From contig VXAA01003938.1 in assembly GCA_013399115.1 (NCBI GenBank), positions 547,776-611,775 on the forward strand: a DNA stretch of 64,000 nucleotides, in the 5' to 3' direction. Positions 54,101-62,802 of the stretch are shown in pieces; within the stretch, counting starts at the first letter, position 1, and the number at the start of each line of letters is the position of its first letter. Source of the DNA: Anseranas semipalmata. Its lineage: Eukaryota; Chordata; Aves; Anseriformes; Anseranatidae. The position numbers and the translations under genes are program-made. The notes below the pieces were generated by a model. It did not search any database, was not told where the DNA came from, and saw only the letters and a program-made list of their open reading frames with translations.

Positions 54101-57100
54101 TCAAAACCTATCAACAAAACATGACGAGACAGACGAATATCTGATAATAGAACAACATGGGGAGAGGTATTACTTTTTCTCATGTTCTTCCTTGGCTCTT
54201 AAAAGTGCACACTTGTCTCCAAAGCTCAGACAAATTTAAGAGGGAAGACTGTCCATAGCTGACACATGGAAAAGAAGCAATGAAGAAACTGGTGTTCTGA
54301 ACTAGCATCCACATAAGTCTTTTCAGAGAGATCCCTCACTGACTTTTGAGGTGGACACTTGGCAACTGTAGAAGCAGTCAAACAATAATTGCGTACAGAA
54401 GTGCTGTAAATTCATGCTTGGCACATTTCTTGTGCCTGAGTTACAACTTGCTATGCGTTGAATATATGGAGGGCTGAATAAATAAGCNCTTTTATCAAGG
54501 AAGAAACAAATTTTCCTCCTTTGGAGTTCTATATGCTGGTGTTCAAGGAATCACATCTTTGAATCAGTGGAGAAGTGGAATAAAATGGTGTGTTATCTAG
54601 TTCTTGAGTCAGTCATACAAGATGGCTTTTCTTTGATTTCTCTTTCCTCTGCCATGAATGTAAAACCAAGTTAGACTAAAAGAAAATCACCCACCTCTAA
54701 GCAGAATTGATCTTCAACGTATTGCTCACAAAAATTTAACACTATGGATATGTGACATTAGTAAGAAGCCGATTTTCTTGAGATAGTCTTTAAGCCAAAA
54801 CCAAAGAGCTGGACATCATGAAACTCCTCTGAAGATTCAGTCACCAAATTAAAACAGCCTGTAGTTGTTTTGGGAATTTCTGTGGCCACCTAGCTTGAAG
54901 CATGAGCCCTGCTGGGTGGATTTTGAACTCCTAGGATGCAACCACATCACAGACTGCCAGTCTGCTGGATGCACAGGGACTGAGGAACTACACACTTTGA
55001 AAGGGAAGTTGTTACTGCTTCGGAAACTTCAGCCAGCCTTGCACATCTCATGACATAAGGATGCTCCCCAAACCTGTAATTCTGAGCTTAGAAGCTTGCA
55101 CTGATGCTGGAAGAGACTCTGCTTTCTGATCATTATTTCCTCTGGTACCTTAGCAATGTCTGATGTTTCATGGATTAAGAAGGCAAGTGGATAAGAAGGT
55201 ACCAACGTCTCCACTTCAAGCAATATCTGCAAGCTTCTCTAATGTGCTGGAGTGAAAAGGGTTCCTTAAAACAACAGGGCATGAAGGGCAGCATAATTAA
55301 GAAAACCTCAAATGAAGAGCTTAGTTCAAACAATAATATGATCTTTCATAAGAGGTCAGAAATAGGGTTTAGGCTGTTAGCCCCATGAAGCCACCCTTGA
55401 AGGAATTTCAATATCTGTTCAGAATCAACCATCTTCACTATTATAAAAAGGTCTCATTCTCTTGAAGGCTAAATGCAAGAGTAAGAACACAAAAGCTGTA
55501 TATTGCAGGGCGCACTATAAGGAAGGTCACTTTATAGAAAGCATGAAGTGTAATTTGGAGAAGGATGCTAATACCAGCTATATCAGATTGTGAGGAAGCT
55601 GAAAACAGCATATGTTCTAATATTGTCTTTTATTGATTTTGCTGCCAACATCCCACTTCAACAATGTTACAGCCGCACTTCAAGATTCTTAATGGAGGGG
55701 GATGGAGAAAATCAATACACAGAGCTTGCTTCTGCTCCCACTGAAGTCAATGTGAGTTTCATTATTAACTGCAATGAGCACAGGACAGAGTTCAGGCTGT
55801 TTTGGTGCTTTGTGTTTGTTTTTTCCTTCCCTTTTTATTTAACCTCCTACGGGGCAACATATACTGTTACTCTGTTTTAGAAAAGTCCCATTTAAACAGG
55901 GCAATTCCCTACCAAACTGCAAGTCTATGCATTCAGAAATGATGCCCAGCTTTATGAAACCTAATGAAAAATTATAGCCTGTATCCTGAACAGGGAAAGT
56001 TATAATAAAAGATATAGGATTTGAAATAAATTCTGATAACAAAATCATTTCTTTCTTAAAAATATTTTCATTCAGATATCAAGCAAATAAATAAAAATGG
56101 TTTAGCTTTCACTGACTCATAAAATGTTACTTTCAATGTGTATTGTTTGCTGTATTACAAACAGAGGGGATGTACCTAAACTCTTTTCACTACTATCTTA
56201 AAGCTATTTACACAAAATGAAATATGCTAAAATTATCTTCAAAAATTATAAGCATCATCTTCATTCCAACAACATGCTGTTAATTTTGTTCTAGCATGAA
56301 TGCAAAACATATTTTAACATGCTGTCAAAATGAGATACTAAGAATGTCAATAAAATGACACTAAAATAAATGTAAATTTAGATTGCTGTCACAAGTGGCT
56401 GCTTGGTTTTGTGAAGATGTTAGGTTGCTATAGCATTTTCCATAGCAACTTTGCATCTTATTACATAAATAATCCCTTGGTGTCCTTAAAGCTTACTAAA
56501 AACAGGATTAAATCTATTCTCATATGTAATGATCCTGCATAAAACCTTATCAGTATGAAATACCCAGAAAACATAATAAAATGTAATCTAGATAATAGTA
56601 TTTCTGGCAGTTGAAAAGCATCAAAGCACAACAGACTTGTTTTGTAGTTAACGGGACACCCTAAAACCCATACCAGGGGAGTGTCTTTGAAGTGTCTATT
56701 TCCTCTAAAAAATGAAAGTTAGGTTGTTAACCCCTTCACTGCTGGGTCCAGGGGACCAGCATAGACCTTCATCCCAAAGCTGATGTGTTGGCCCAGAGGA
56801 ACCGACCCAATACTTAGGACAGGATGAAGCTGCATTTATTCCCAAGGGCAGACAGACTTAGCCTACCTACCTACCTCCAGCCCTGACTCATCAAGGCATT
56901 TCTGCTAAATTCAGCTGCACAAGTAGCATTATTAAAGCCAAATGGACTTAAAACTGGGGGCATAAAATTAGGCCCCTGCCTACATGCTTCCTGAATTTCA
57001 GCCTATTTTTGTAAAAGCACTGGGAAAAATGGAATGCATTTTAAAGCACAAAATTGGAGTCTGCCTGATGATAACGGCTCTGAACTGGCATGCTGTGAAA

Positions 57101-60100
57101 GACACTAGAGCAGACTTTTCCCTGTGTAGAGGGAGTAATCATCTTGTGCTGCTTTCTAGTGATCACCTCTGATGGTCCCTGGGAGCAAAGCTGATTGTCT
57201 CTGCTGTATCCAGAGCATTTCCATTCAAAAGGAAGTTACGCCACTCACAGAGCTCAAAAAGGGTTATTCAGCCGTCTTCTCCGGCCAGAGAGGTGACCGT
57301 GTCAGCACGGTGACAATTCGGTTCTTCAGATTTAAAATACGTTCTTTTCAAGATGTCTTATAAAACCTGGTTAGCAGATTTTGCTAACAGGTTTTATTTT
57401 CTTCTGCATACTTCTTTACATGTTTATTGCCACAGGGCTGATTATGGCACCAGCTGCTAATGGTTTTGAAAGAGTATTGATTTATCTGAGGAATAAACCA
57501 ATGCCTGCCCATTAATTTTTGAAGTAAATAGTGTTTAAAGGCAAGACGGGCAAATTAAGGGCTTGTTAAGTCTCAGTATTGCTTTCACAAAATCTGATGT
57601 TAGAAAGCTATGAAATGGAGGAGTGATGACAGAAGAATAATATTAGGTTTACAAGAAAGGAAGGCAGAAATATCTGATCTGTGGAATCAGTAGGAAGAGA
57701 AAGATCTGACATGAGATCTGCCGTGACACCAGGCCAGTCAGAGGAAAAGAAAGAGCAAAGCTCAGCTCCGCACAGCTGGGGCTGAGTGATTTCTATTCAA
57801 ATTTGTAACAAGCTGTAGAAAGCTTGCCTACTAGTTTAATCCAGCTATAAAGCACAGTTTCCATTACATGTGTGCATCTCTGCATTCACACAAGCCTTAA
57901 AGAAAGCAAAAGATTGAATTGCAGAGAAAAGATGAATAAGTATCATGCAGATCACTTTGGTGTTGTTTCAGGCTTTCCTTGAAGACTTGCCATGCTTGCA
58001 ACTTTCAGGATAGACTTATGGACAATGCCACAAAGCCTATTTTATGCTGTGTGCACAGGGATGCGATTGTCAAATCCTGACTTTCACAAGGATTTATGCT
58101 CTTCTGTCAGATGGACTGCCCACTGTTCGGACTGTCTCCTATGGCAACTAACACTGCCGGTGCTGCAAAGAGGACAGATCAGTTCAAAAGAGCACTTAAA
58201 GATACAGGCTACTGTTCAAGACAGGAAGAGTTGCAGTGTTTAAATTTGGCACCTACTTTGGGTATGTTTGATTATCCAGTCACAGAGGTCTCACCTGTCC
58301 TGACTTGCAAGGCAGCGCTAATCTTGTGTGTTCAAAAGGGCATACGCTGCTTAACTTGCAATTTATTATTTGCACGCAGTCCCCAAGATGTTATTAAGAT
58401 GCATCATCATGGGTAATATGATGGTAGTGAAATGCTCCAGGGGACCAAAGAGTGGGCTATTGCAAGTATGTTTAGATGAAGACAGCCCTTTTCCAAGGTG
58501 TTTCTTATCCGCGTGGACAGGACAAGCAGTGGGTGAATGAACAGAAGTATCATTGCCTCCATTTGACACGACAAATTCATTGATTTGTCCCAGCGTGAGG
58601 TATGTAGATTTGGCCCAGGGCTCTGGGATCCCAGTCCCATCCTTCTCATGTCCCTCTGCAAGCACTGTGCATTTCTTTCTTTTCCACAGTGCCGACTGCT
58701 GTCTCTCACTGAAGTTGGAGTTGTTGGAATTAATGGCATGTTGCAGAGAACTGCAAAAGCAAGAGATTAACCCACCTCCCCTTAAAAGTAAAATTACAGG
58801 TGCCTTCTAGGCATAAACCAAACTTCAGCTCTTTTCTACAACACACAGCTTCACTTCACTAATTCTTAAAATTACTTTGGAGGCTTTTACATGTGGATCC
58901 TTACTCCCAGTGCCAGCAGGTGGGAGATGAAGCATCCATAAATCCTGATCATTCTGAAGATTTTCCTATATCCCCTAGACTCCAGAGCAGAATCTCATTT
59001 TTTTCCCCTGAGCTAATGCTTCAATAGCTGCACCCTGACTTTCAAATGTATTAACTGAGTTGCCAATCATCATTATTTTTTTCTTAGCAATCTCCCAGCT
59101 TTACTTCAGCAATCCTCTTGTCCCTTTCAAACTCCAAAATCCACAACGCAGAAAAATCACTGTTTAAAGGCTGAATTTTGAAAAAAAAAATATAATTCTG
59201 GAGGCATAGCTGTGCCCATAGGTCAGATTCACTCAGTCACAGGTCAGCATTTTGCCAGCTTTCCCTGTAAAGCAAATGATCTTTGGTCTGTGAAACCAGG
59301 AGTAATTCCTATAAATTAGGCATGTATGCTGGTTCAGCTAACTACTTGATTCCCTGGGTGGCTCCTTAGGGGGTTCTGGCAGCAGTTTGAGATGCTCTCC
59401 AACAGAACAAGCAGGCAGTGATGACTTCCCTTTCCTTGAACATTCAGCATGCACATGCTAGAATAGGGAGGATACTAACTAGCCCAAAGGAGAACAACCT
59501 GTAAAACACCTGGAGGAGCAGAAGGTCTTTGTGCAGGAGACAGTACCCCAGCCCTGCACCACAGACTAGAGGATGGAAGACAGGTCCAGGTGATCGAAGG
59601 TACCAATTCTCATTCCAGCTCTGCCACTGAGTCAATGATATAAGTAAATTAGGTTCATAAACAAGTAGGAGAAGAGCAATTGGCAGATGAAAGAAGAGGA
59701 TTTGAGTCTAGAATAGAGTGATGTACTTTGCAACAAGTCCCTCTTGAGCAGTTCTGTATTGCCTCAAGTAACAAGCCTGAATCTTCCCAAACAAACAACT
59801 ATTAGCAGATTTCTAATACACAACACAACTTGTTCTCCTGCATGACTTAATATCTTGCACAACTTGAAGAAAGAATGCAAGCCATTCTTGCTAACCGCTT
59901 TTCATCATCTACCCCAAATCCCTGGAATTGGTTGTGTACAAGGGCTTGGCTCACTGTAACATTGCTCTGAAAAATGAAGTCCAGCAAGCCTGGATTAATA
60001 TTCAGGCGTTGAGGTCCTTGCACAGTCTCAGGACTTAGATGTGCTACACTGTGTTTCCAAACGTTGGGGCTGGAATCCACCCTCTCTTTTTCAGGATGAT

Positions 60101-62802
60101 ATTTTTCAGATACCATAGAGAAGAGTTTTCATTCTAATTCAGTCTAGCTGTGAGAAGATGTGACACACTCAGCACCATACTATCTAAATGCTTGCAGATG
60201 TGGTGTTATTTCTGAATGAAAAATGCTTGAGTAACAGAAGAAATTACACTGGCAGACTGCTGAAACTACAGACTGTAGTGAGATAGGATGAGGTCTTAGG
60301 AACCAATCTATTTTGTTGAATTAATTTGAAATTATGCCTTCTTACACCAGGGGTGATTTAACTAGGTGAATTAATGAAAAAAGACCTGACACTGGTGTTG
60401 GAGACTGGGGGAATTTCTGTCACCCGTTGTAGGTTTGGGGATGGTAACCTCCCAGCAGTGCTGTTCCCACCTTTGAGTAGATGGTGAAATTCATTGGACG
60501 GGCTGAAAAGTAAAGTCCTCAAGAAAGTCGCGTTTTCTTACTGTGCAGAATTGTTTCTTTGTGACGAAAGACTCTTTAAAAGATATTCTTTGTAGAACAG
60601 AGGTGACCATGAATAGAAATAGCTACTTGAATACAAATAACCACTCCACTGAGATGAAGAGGTGGTTCTGGAATGACATACTCAAAAAGAAAGAAAAAAA
60701 GAAAAAGAGAAAAGAGAAGAAGGCTAACACCAACAATAATTTTAAAAATGCTGTACATAAAAATGAAAAATAAATGTCCTTCTCACTTTCTTTTCATTTG
60801 TCTGTATTTTATACACAATACCTTTTTTGGTTTAACTTCAAGTTCCCCCTATTGTCAATGACAGATGAATCAAATTCACTTGCTTTACTTGAGAGTGTAA
60901 TGTTAGAAGAAGAAAGCTATAAAAAATCATTTTAGAACTGGATGACTCTAGGTATGCAGCAGGCTGGATCATCTCCACTAAAATCAAGAGGATGATGAAT
61001 GGTACAATGGACAATGATGGACAAGTATTCAAGTGGACTCACATTGCTAAATTTTGATTTAGTATGCAACACAGTACTGGGCTTGCTACTCTCATCATTG
61101 AGGGGAGTCAAGTGCCCACGTTATAACAATACAAATAAACTGAAGTAGTTTGGAATGCAGTAGAAATCTCAGATAGCAAAACATTTGACAGAAATGTCCC
61201 TTTTTATGGAAGAAAACCAAACATGCTTTCCTATTTGTGATGTTATTAATCAGAGGCAAAAAGAATGACCTGCACAGCTCAGCCCTACACATGCATATGT
61301 TAAACCCAACTGAATCAATGAGTATGGCAGTTCAAAACACCATTATTCCTTCTCTGGAGTGCAAACTGTGGGTATTTCTGGCTCTACCTTCCTGTTGTTA
61401 ATTCTAATGACTTTTCTCCATAATACTGGACATAGTCAAGGTAAAATGATTAGACACTCATAAAAATCTCTGACTGCTTGCAGTACTTTGCCTGCAGAGA
61501 CCCACTGTCTCAGCTCCAAGCATTCTGCTAATAGTCTCTAGAAAATTCAAAACCCACGCAATTAGCCAAGCAAAAATTAAGGCTGCCCTTTACAGGTTTT
61601 ATTGATGCATTTTTCTTTCAGGAAAAACATTAGTTCTCCCCTCAAGAGAAATGCTGTAGTAAAAACTTCCTTCTCAGAATGACACGCCTTCCTTTGGTCT
61701 TTACTTCTGGAGTCATTTGACCTCAGAGAGCATTTTGTCACAGGAGGAGTCCAGGAACACTTCACTATAAGCACTTGAACCCGTTGAATGGATGATATGA
61801 TTTCCTTTCTTAATATGGTGCCTAAATATAAAGGCCTAGATCAAAATTATCCTCATCATCAGACTCTCAGTTTCCTTCTGTACTACTTTCTCCTTCTTTA
61901 CCTTCTGTAAAGCTCACCGCCCTCTGGCTGTTCACAGCCATGCTTTGGCTTCAGCTTCTGAAGATGAGTTTCTAAACAGGCAAACTTTTGCCAGCTACTC
62001 ACAACTTTATTAGCCAATGTCAAGAAATCAAGCAAAGGTTCCATCCAGATCATGTTACCAGTAATTTAGTAGCTTGTGAGACACCTCTTCGGGTGTCCAC
62101 CCTGGATCTTGGATCTTGGATTGTAGGAGGCTGAAAAAGTTGTTTTCCATTCCCAATATTACAAGTACCCTTGTTCTTTCTTTCATGACAGCCATCTAAT
62201 GTGTGTCAAATTAATACAGCATGCAGTACCATATTGTGAAATATGTACCCTTAAAAGTTCATTCCACAAAACACACAGTTAAAATGAGATAGTGTGTTTG
62301 TTAGAGAGGCTATTCTGTAAAGAAAGGTAAGGCTTAGGAAATATTGACTGAAACAGAATTTCAACTGCTCTCATAGTAAGATGTTGTTACTACCATGGAA
62401 TGAAATAGTATTATGCAAGACTGCAGACAGCATGCTAAAGAAACATAATGCTTCCAGCCATGGGCAGAATTGAAGACTTTTCATCATTATATACCATAGC
62501 AGGTGACAGAAACCTCTTAGACACAGCTTGTATCATTCAGATAACTAGTTTATGAGGATTTAAAATAAGATAGTTTTATATGATCTGCTACTAATATGTC
62601 ACTTCTCATATGTAAATTTTTGTTTGCTTTTAAAAAAACAACAGCTGTATATACTTGGGGACATTACAGAGGATTTGGCTTTACCTGAATCATCTACTCG
62701 CAGCTTTTTACTGGGATTGTCACCACTGTCATCATCAGACATTTCCATCTCCTCTTCCCGGCGGATTCCCATGAGTTGTTCACTGTGAGCATTTCGGAGC
62801 TC
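10..62802 (-). CDS. ENOX1: ENOX1, ecto-NOX disulfide-thiol exchanger 1; spliced 3' half (7 coding exons, partial gene)
   Basis: Seven minus-strand exons splice into one open frame of about 262 codons ending in TGA. The peptide matches my recollection of the C-terminal 40% of vertebrate ENOX1 (about 640 residues in human). ENOX proteins are reported as cell-surface hydroquinone/NADH oxidases that also exchange protein disulfides and thiols, alternating between the two activities. The order seen is an acidic linker with basic KK, a coiled coil over three exons, then the conserved C-terminal domain with HVHPFG and [15 protein letters not shown]1 is preferred to its paralogue ENOX2 because of the coiled-coil text ([12 protein letters not shown]) and the end (FCAFEGIKT rather than FCGFEGLKLT). 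Junction phases, in order, are 1, 0, 0, 0, 1, 0. Five introns have clear GT-AG ends; the donor of the 57-bp exon is ambiguous. Start codon, RRM exons and promoter are outside the window. Confidence 0.95.
142..3338 (-). other. ENOX1: ENOX1 last intron (3.2 kb)
   Basis: The ends are GTAAAA and TTCTCAG on the minus strand. An A16 run at 211-226 (poly-U in the transcript) sits about 70 nt before the acceptor. A perfect 15-bp tandem duplication lies at 2184-2213. I see no second gene; short open frames on both strands lack support. The interval 1450-1960 is richer in G+C and purines than its surroundings but I recognise nothing in it. Confidence 0.85.
2184..2213. repeat. 15-bp tandem duplication
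   Basis: Two perfect adjacent copies of CTGCTTTTAGAGGAT, flanked by a further repeated ATCTCCTCTGCTT, look like a small replication-slippage event. Confidence 0.8.
3339..3424 (-). CDS. ENOX1: ENOX1 coding exon carrying the H-V-H motif
   Basis: This 86-bp exon completes the split glycine and adds 28 codons starting [20 protein letters not shown] and ending in MQQLDSR. The HVH pair sits where ENOX2 work has proposed copper ligands. The acceptor is TTTAATACAG. The donor is AGG followed by GTAAAA; the more usual AG boundary one base earlier would give a non-canonical GG start, so the exon is called with the final G, producing Arg where the human protein has Lys by my recollection. Phase 0 at its end matches the next exon. 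Confidence 0.94.
3425..6394 (-). other. ENOX1: ENOX1 intron (3.0 kb)
   Basis: The ends are GTAAGA and AATACAG on the minus strand. The sequence is AT-rich and unique-looking. A T16 run occupies 6282-6297, and a small perfect inverted repeat (8-bp arms CTCCTTTT, 4-base loop) lies at 6160-6179. The longest open frame, at 4870-5208 on the minus strand, has no recognisable domain and no splice-site support. Nothing else is seen. Confidence 0.85.
6395..6497 (-). CDS. ENOX1: ENOX1 coding exon (entry to the C-terminal domain)
   Basis: This 103-bp exon has 34 codons plus the first base of a split glycine. It begins [20 protein letters not shown] and ends KSEKEALLI, the KSE(K/R)EALL segment shared by ENOX1 and ENOX2. 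The acceptor is CTTTATAG, with a T-rich tract upstream, and the donor is ATAG followed by GTAAGA. An open frame with an apparent internal Met runs through the exon into the intron; that Met comes from retained intron and codon context and is not a start. Phase 0 entry agrees with both candidate donors of the preceding exon. Confidence 0.94.
7797..7818 (-). promoter_or_regulatory. G-quadruplex motif in the ENOX1 sense strand
   Basis: On the minus strand the sequence has G runs of 5, 5, 5 and 4 separated by single T loops. This is a canonical pattern for a stable parallel quadruplex in DNA or nascent RNA. It sits 1.3 kb upstream of the 6395-6497 exon in transcript order. Any regulatory effect is inference. 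Confidence 0.7.
12386..13392 (-). mobile_element. decayed, internally deleted CR1 non-LTR retrotransposon
   Basis: Three pieces lie in CR1 order on the minus strand. Around 13120-13200 the translation gives [10 protein letters not shown] and HDIAGITGT, a degenerate form of the start of the CR1 endonuclease domain. Around 12625-12870 it gives [14 protein letters not shown] and KAVD, recognisable reverse-transcriptase text, with stops and frameshifts. From about 12600 down to 12386 is the familiar CR1 3' region ending near a GATTTTGTTATTCTGTGAT-like tail. Most of the roughly 4.5 kb element is missing. It is in the same orientation as ENOX1. Heavy divergence suggests an old insertion. The right boundary is approximate; the alternative is two separate fragments. 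Confidence 0.72.
14457..14487 (+). repeat. (AAAC)n microsatellite
   Basis: About seven AAAC units, nearly perfect, in an ENOX1 intron. Confidence 0.9.
21537..21593 (-). CDS. ENOX1: ENOX1 57-bp coding exon with an ambiguous 5' splice site
   Basis: This small exon encodes 19 residues, [19 protein letters not shown], matching the position and length of LKGTKELVETNGHSHEDSN in human ENOX1 as I recall it. The acceptor is TTTGCAG. Two donors keep phase 0. One is AAT followed by GTAGGT (exon ends 21537), preferred because it gives the family length and a terminal Asn. The other is CAG followed by GCAAAT (exon ends 21543), a GC-AG type intron giving 17 residues. Its sequence is less conserved than its neighbours, suggesting a hinge between the coiled coil and the C-terminal domain. 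A 34-base assembly gap sits about 210 nt upstream. The exon is certain; its exact 3' end is not. Confidence 0.87.
21804..21837. other. assembly gap (34 N)
   Basis: A run of N immediately follows a 15-base A run. The gap probably reflects a collapsed homopolymer or low-complexity tract. It lies in an ENOX1 intron, 210 nt upstream of the 57-bp exon. Confidence 0.99.
23407..23834 (+). other. exon-like open interval antisense to ENOX1, unidentified
   Basis: A pyrimidine-rich acceptor (TCCTTTCCTTTTTCAG) ends at 23406 and a consensus donor (AAGG followed by GTGAGT) starts at 23835. Between them 142 codons are open in one frame, which is closed by a TGA inside the donor. The interval is more GC-rich than its surroundings and the peptide includes HHHH and a long hydrophobic N-terminal part. 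I recognise no domain. It could be an exon of an antisense transcript, a fragment of an unrecognised mobile element, or chance. No partner exon was identified. Confidence 0.25.
25562..25581 (+). repeat. C13 homopolymer followed by T7
   Basis: In the transcript sense this is A7 then G13, about 310 nt downstream of the 25887-25994 exon donor. Long C or G homopolymers are much rarer than A or T runs and prone to sequencing error. Confidence 0.85.
25887..25994 (-). CDS. ENOX1: ENOX1 coding exon (coiled coil, continued)
   Basis: This 108-bp exon has exactly 36 codons and is phase 0 at both ends, so skipping it would keep the frame. The peptide starts [20 protein letters not shown] and ends in KVLQEQ. 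It is charged and heptad-patterned, and joins directly to the MQQ end of the preceding exon. The acceptor is TTTGTACAG and the donor is CAG followed by GTGAGT, a near-perfect consensus. The exon is too short to stand out as an ORF; it was found by its splice sites and its match to ENOX1. A 13-base C run (G run in the transcript) lies about 310 nt downstream. Confidence 0.95.
30928..30957 (+). repeat. (TTTA)n microsatellite
   Basis: Seven TTTA/ATTT units, with one imperfect unit near the start, follow a short GTGTGTG run. Confidence 0.9.
33441..33748 (+). mobile_element. CR1 retrotransposon, 3' fragment
   Basis: The fragment starts at text resembling the CR1 3' end (acctaaagggaggttacaga), has an internal deletion, and passes through the stretch around 33580-33720 common to avian CR1 3' regions. 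It finishes in the ATTCTATGATTCTA tail. It is 5'-truncated, as is usual for CR1, carries no intact coding sequence, and is antisense to ENOX1. Confidence 0.85.
35616..36390 (+). mobile_element. CR1 retrotransposon: end of ORF2 plus 3' UTR, interrupted by an assembly gap
   Basis: From 35622 the plus frame reads [14 protein letters not shown] and then KFAGDTKLG, the reverse-transcriptase core of CR1. The usual FADD catalytic motif reads FAGD here, so the first Asp is Gly and this copy could not encode an active enzyme. A 154-base gap (35849-36002) follows. After it comes typical CR1 3' sequence (GGTTGTTTAGCCTGGAGAAG), ending in three ATTCTATG-type repeats at 36390. It is antisense to ENOX1. The frame is otherwise open up to the gap, suggesting a younger copy than the one at 12386. 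Confidence 0.92.
35849..36002. other. assembly gap (154 N) inside a CR1 copy
   Basis: CR1 sequence lies on both sides, so the missing bases are expected to be the CR1 segment between the end of ORF2 and the 3' UTR. Confidence 0.99.
40819..41250 (-). mobile_element. CR1 retrotransposon, 3' fragment
   Basis: Read on the plus strand, the copy opens with the reversed CR1 tail (AATCATAGAACCATAGAATC), then runs through the conserved block with CTCCAGGGATGGGGCATCC and the stretch ending CATAGGAGAGGTG. It is 5'-truncated at about 41250 and in the same orientation as ENOX1. A 65-codon open frame inside it is a relic of 3' sequence, not a gene. Divergence looks moderate. Confidence 0.92.
42154..42338 (-). 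CDS. ENOX1: ENOX1 coding exon (start of the coiled coil)
   Basis: This 185-bp exon completes the split alanine codon and adds 61 codons, ending in phase 0. It starts [20 protein letters not shown], continues through [13 protein letters not shown] and ends [11 protein letters not shown]. Hydrophobic residues spaced at heptad intervals, with many E, K and Q, indicate a coiled coil, probably for oligomerisation. The acceptor has a long pyrimidine tract (CTTTTTCTTTTAG) and the donor is CAG followed by GTATTG. This is the longest exon in the window and nearly identical to mammalian ENOX1 as I recall it. The open frame runs past both splice sites by chance: the extra residues before LAAQ and after MQQ are intronic. 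Confidence 0.95.
44044..44090 (+). repeat. polypurine (A/G) tract, 47 bp
   Basis: An uninterrupted purine stretch, mostly A with scattered G; in the ENOX1 transcript it is a long U/C tract 1.7 kb upstream of the 42154-42338 exon. Confidence 0.85.
46951..47274 (-). mobile_element. probable CR1 end running into an assembly gap
   Basis: The nine bases before the gap, CACAGAATC, match the start of a reverse-oriented CR1 tail, and the sequence then becomes 315 N. This suggests the assembly broke inside a minus-strand CR1. The evidence is only nine bases, so this stays tentative. Confidence 0.35.
46960..47274. other. assembly gap (315 N)
   Basis: The gap lies in the largest ENOX1 intron; its right edge is followed by a 15-base T run. 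The length may be an estimate. Confidence 0.99.
47681..47702 (+). repeat. A22 homopolymer
   Basis: A run of 22 A follows CCCCCCT and leads into an A/G-rich stretch. Confidence 0.85.
48272..48677 (+). mobile_element. CR1 retrotransposon, 3' fragment
   Basis: It begins CTGAGAGAGCTGGGGATGTT, passes through GGTGTTCAAGGCCAGGTTGG, and ends with ATTCTGTGATTCTATGATTC. It belongs to the same subfamily type as the copy at 40819-41250, in the opposite orientation, and is antisense to ENOX1. It is 5'-truncated with no intact coding sequence. Confidence 0.92.
49006..49067 (+). mobile_element. very short CR1 3' end
   Basis: Only about 60 bases remain, from TGTGGTTGGACTTTATGATC to the tail GACTCTATGATTCTAT. 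It lies 330 bp downstream of the larger CR1 copy, in the same orientation. Extreme 5' truncation is normal for CR1. Confidence 0.8.
50814..50842 (+). repeat. A15 followed by (GA)n
   Basis: Fifteen A then seven GA units; a simple repeat in an ENOX1 intron. Confidence 0.85.
54488..54488. other. single ambiguous base
   Basis: One N in otherwise ordinary intronic sequence. Confidence 0.99.
57293..57314. repeat. short CpG-containing inverted repeat
   Basis: GTGACCGTG and CACGGTGAC flank TCAG; the arms are complementary except for one position. It lies in a locally CpG-rich patch (about 57238-57322) within otherwise CpG-poor intron, 46 bp before the larger hairpin. Confidence 0.6.
57360..57397. 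repeat. 16-bp inverted repeat (hairpin) with one bulge
   Basis: The left arm is ATAAAACCTGGTTAGCA and the right arm TGCTAACAGGTTTTAT; they pair over 16 bp with a single bulged G, around a 5-base loop (GATTT). The stem is shorter than a typical pre-microRNA. It could also be a small palindromic repeat remnant. Confidence 0.7.
60684..60721 (+). repeat. A/G-rich low-complexity tract
   Basis: Repeated AAAAAG/AAGAG units. The lysine-rich open frames over it are artefacts of composition. Confidence 0.85.
62685..62802 (-). CDS. ENOX1: ENOX1 coding exon (acidic linker), most upstream exon in the window
   Basis: This 118-bp exon encodes 39 residues plus the first base of a split alanine codon. It begins [20 protein letters not shown] and continues through an acidic SDD/DSGD stretch to a basic KKLR and VDDS. 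The acceptor is TTTTAG and the donor is CAG followed by GTAAAG. A strong branch-point match (TACTGAC in transcript sense) lies at 62825-62831, with its adenine about 24 nt upstream of the exon. In ENOX2 the neighbouring EEMTE-type sequence has been proposed as a quinone site; here the equivalent is an E/M/D-rich run. The segment after MSDD differs most from the human protein as I remember it, which fits a flexible linker. Confidence 0.93.

Larger units (their letters stand above)
42339..62684 (-). other. ENOX1: ENOX1 intron (20.3 kb)
   Basis: The ends are GTAAAG and TCTTTTAG on the minus strand, and the flanking exons join through a split Ala codon. It contains two CR1 pieces (48272-48677 and 49006-49067), a 315-base gap whose left edge looks like a CR1 end, a single N at 54488, several A- and purine-rich tracts (44044-44090, 47681-47702, 50814-50842, 60684-60721), and a small CpG-rich patch with two inverted repeats near 57290-57400. 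No other gene is recognised. Confidence 0.82.

Noticed and set aside
58096..58416. 106-codon plus-strand frame with balanced composition
   Set aside because: Looked protein-like at its start but no family recognised, a competing frame overlaps it, and no splice signals flank it.
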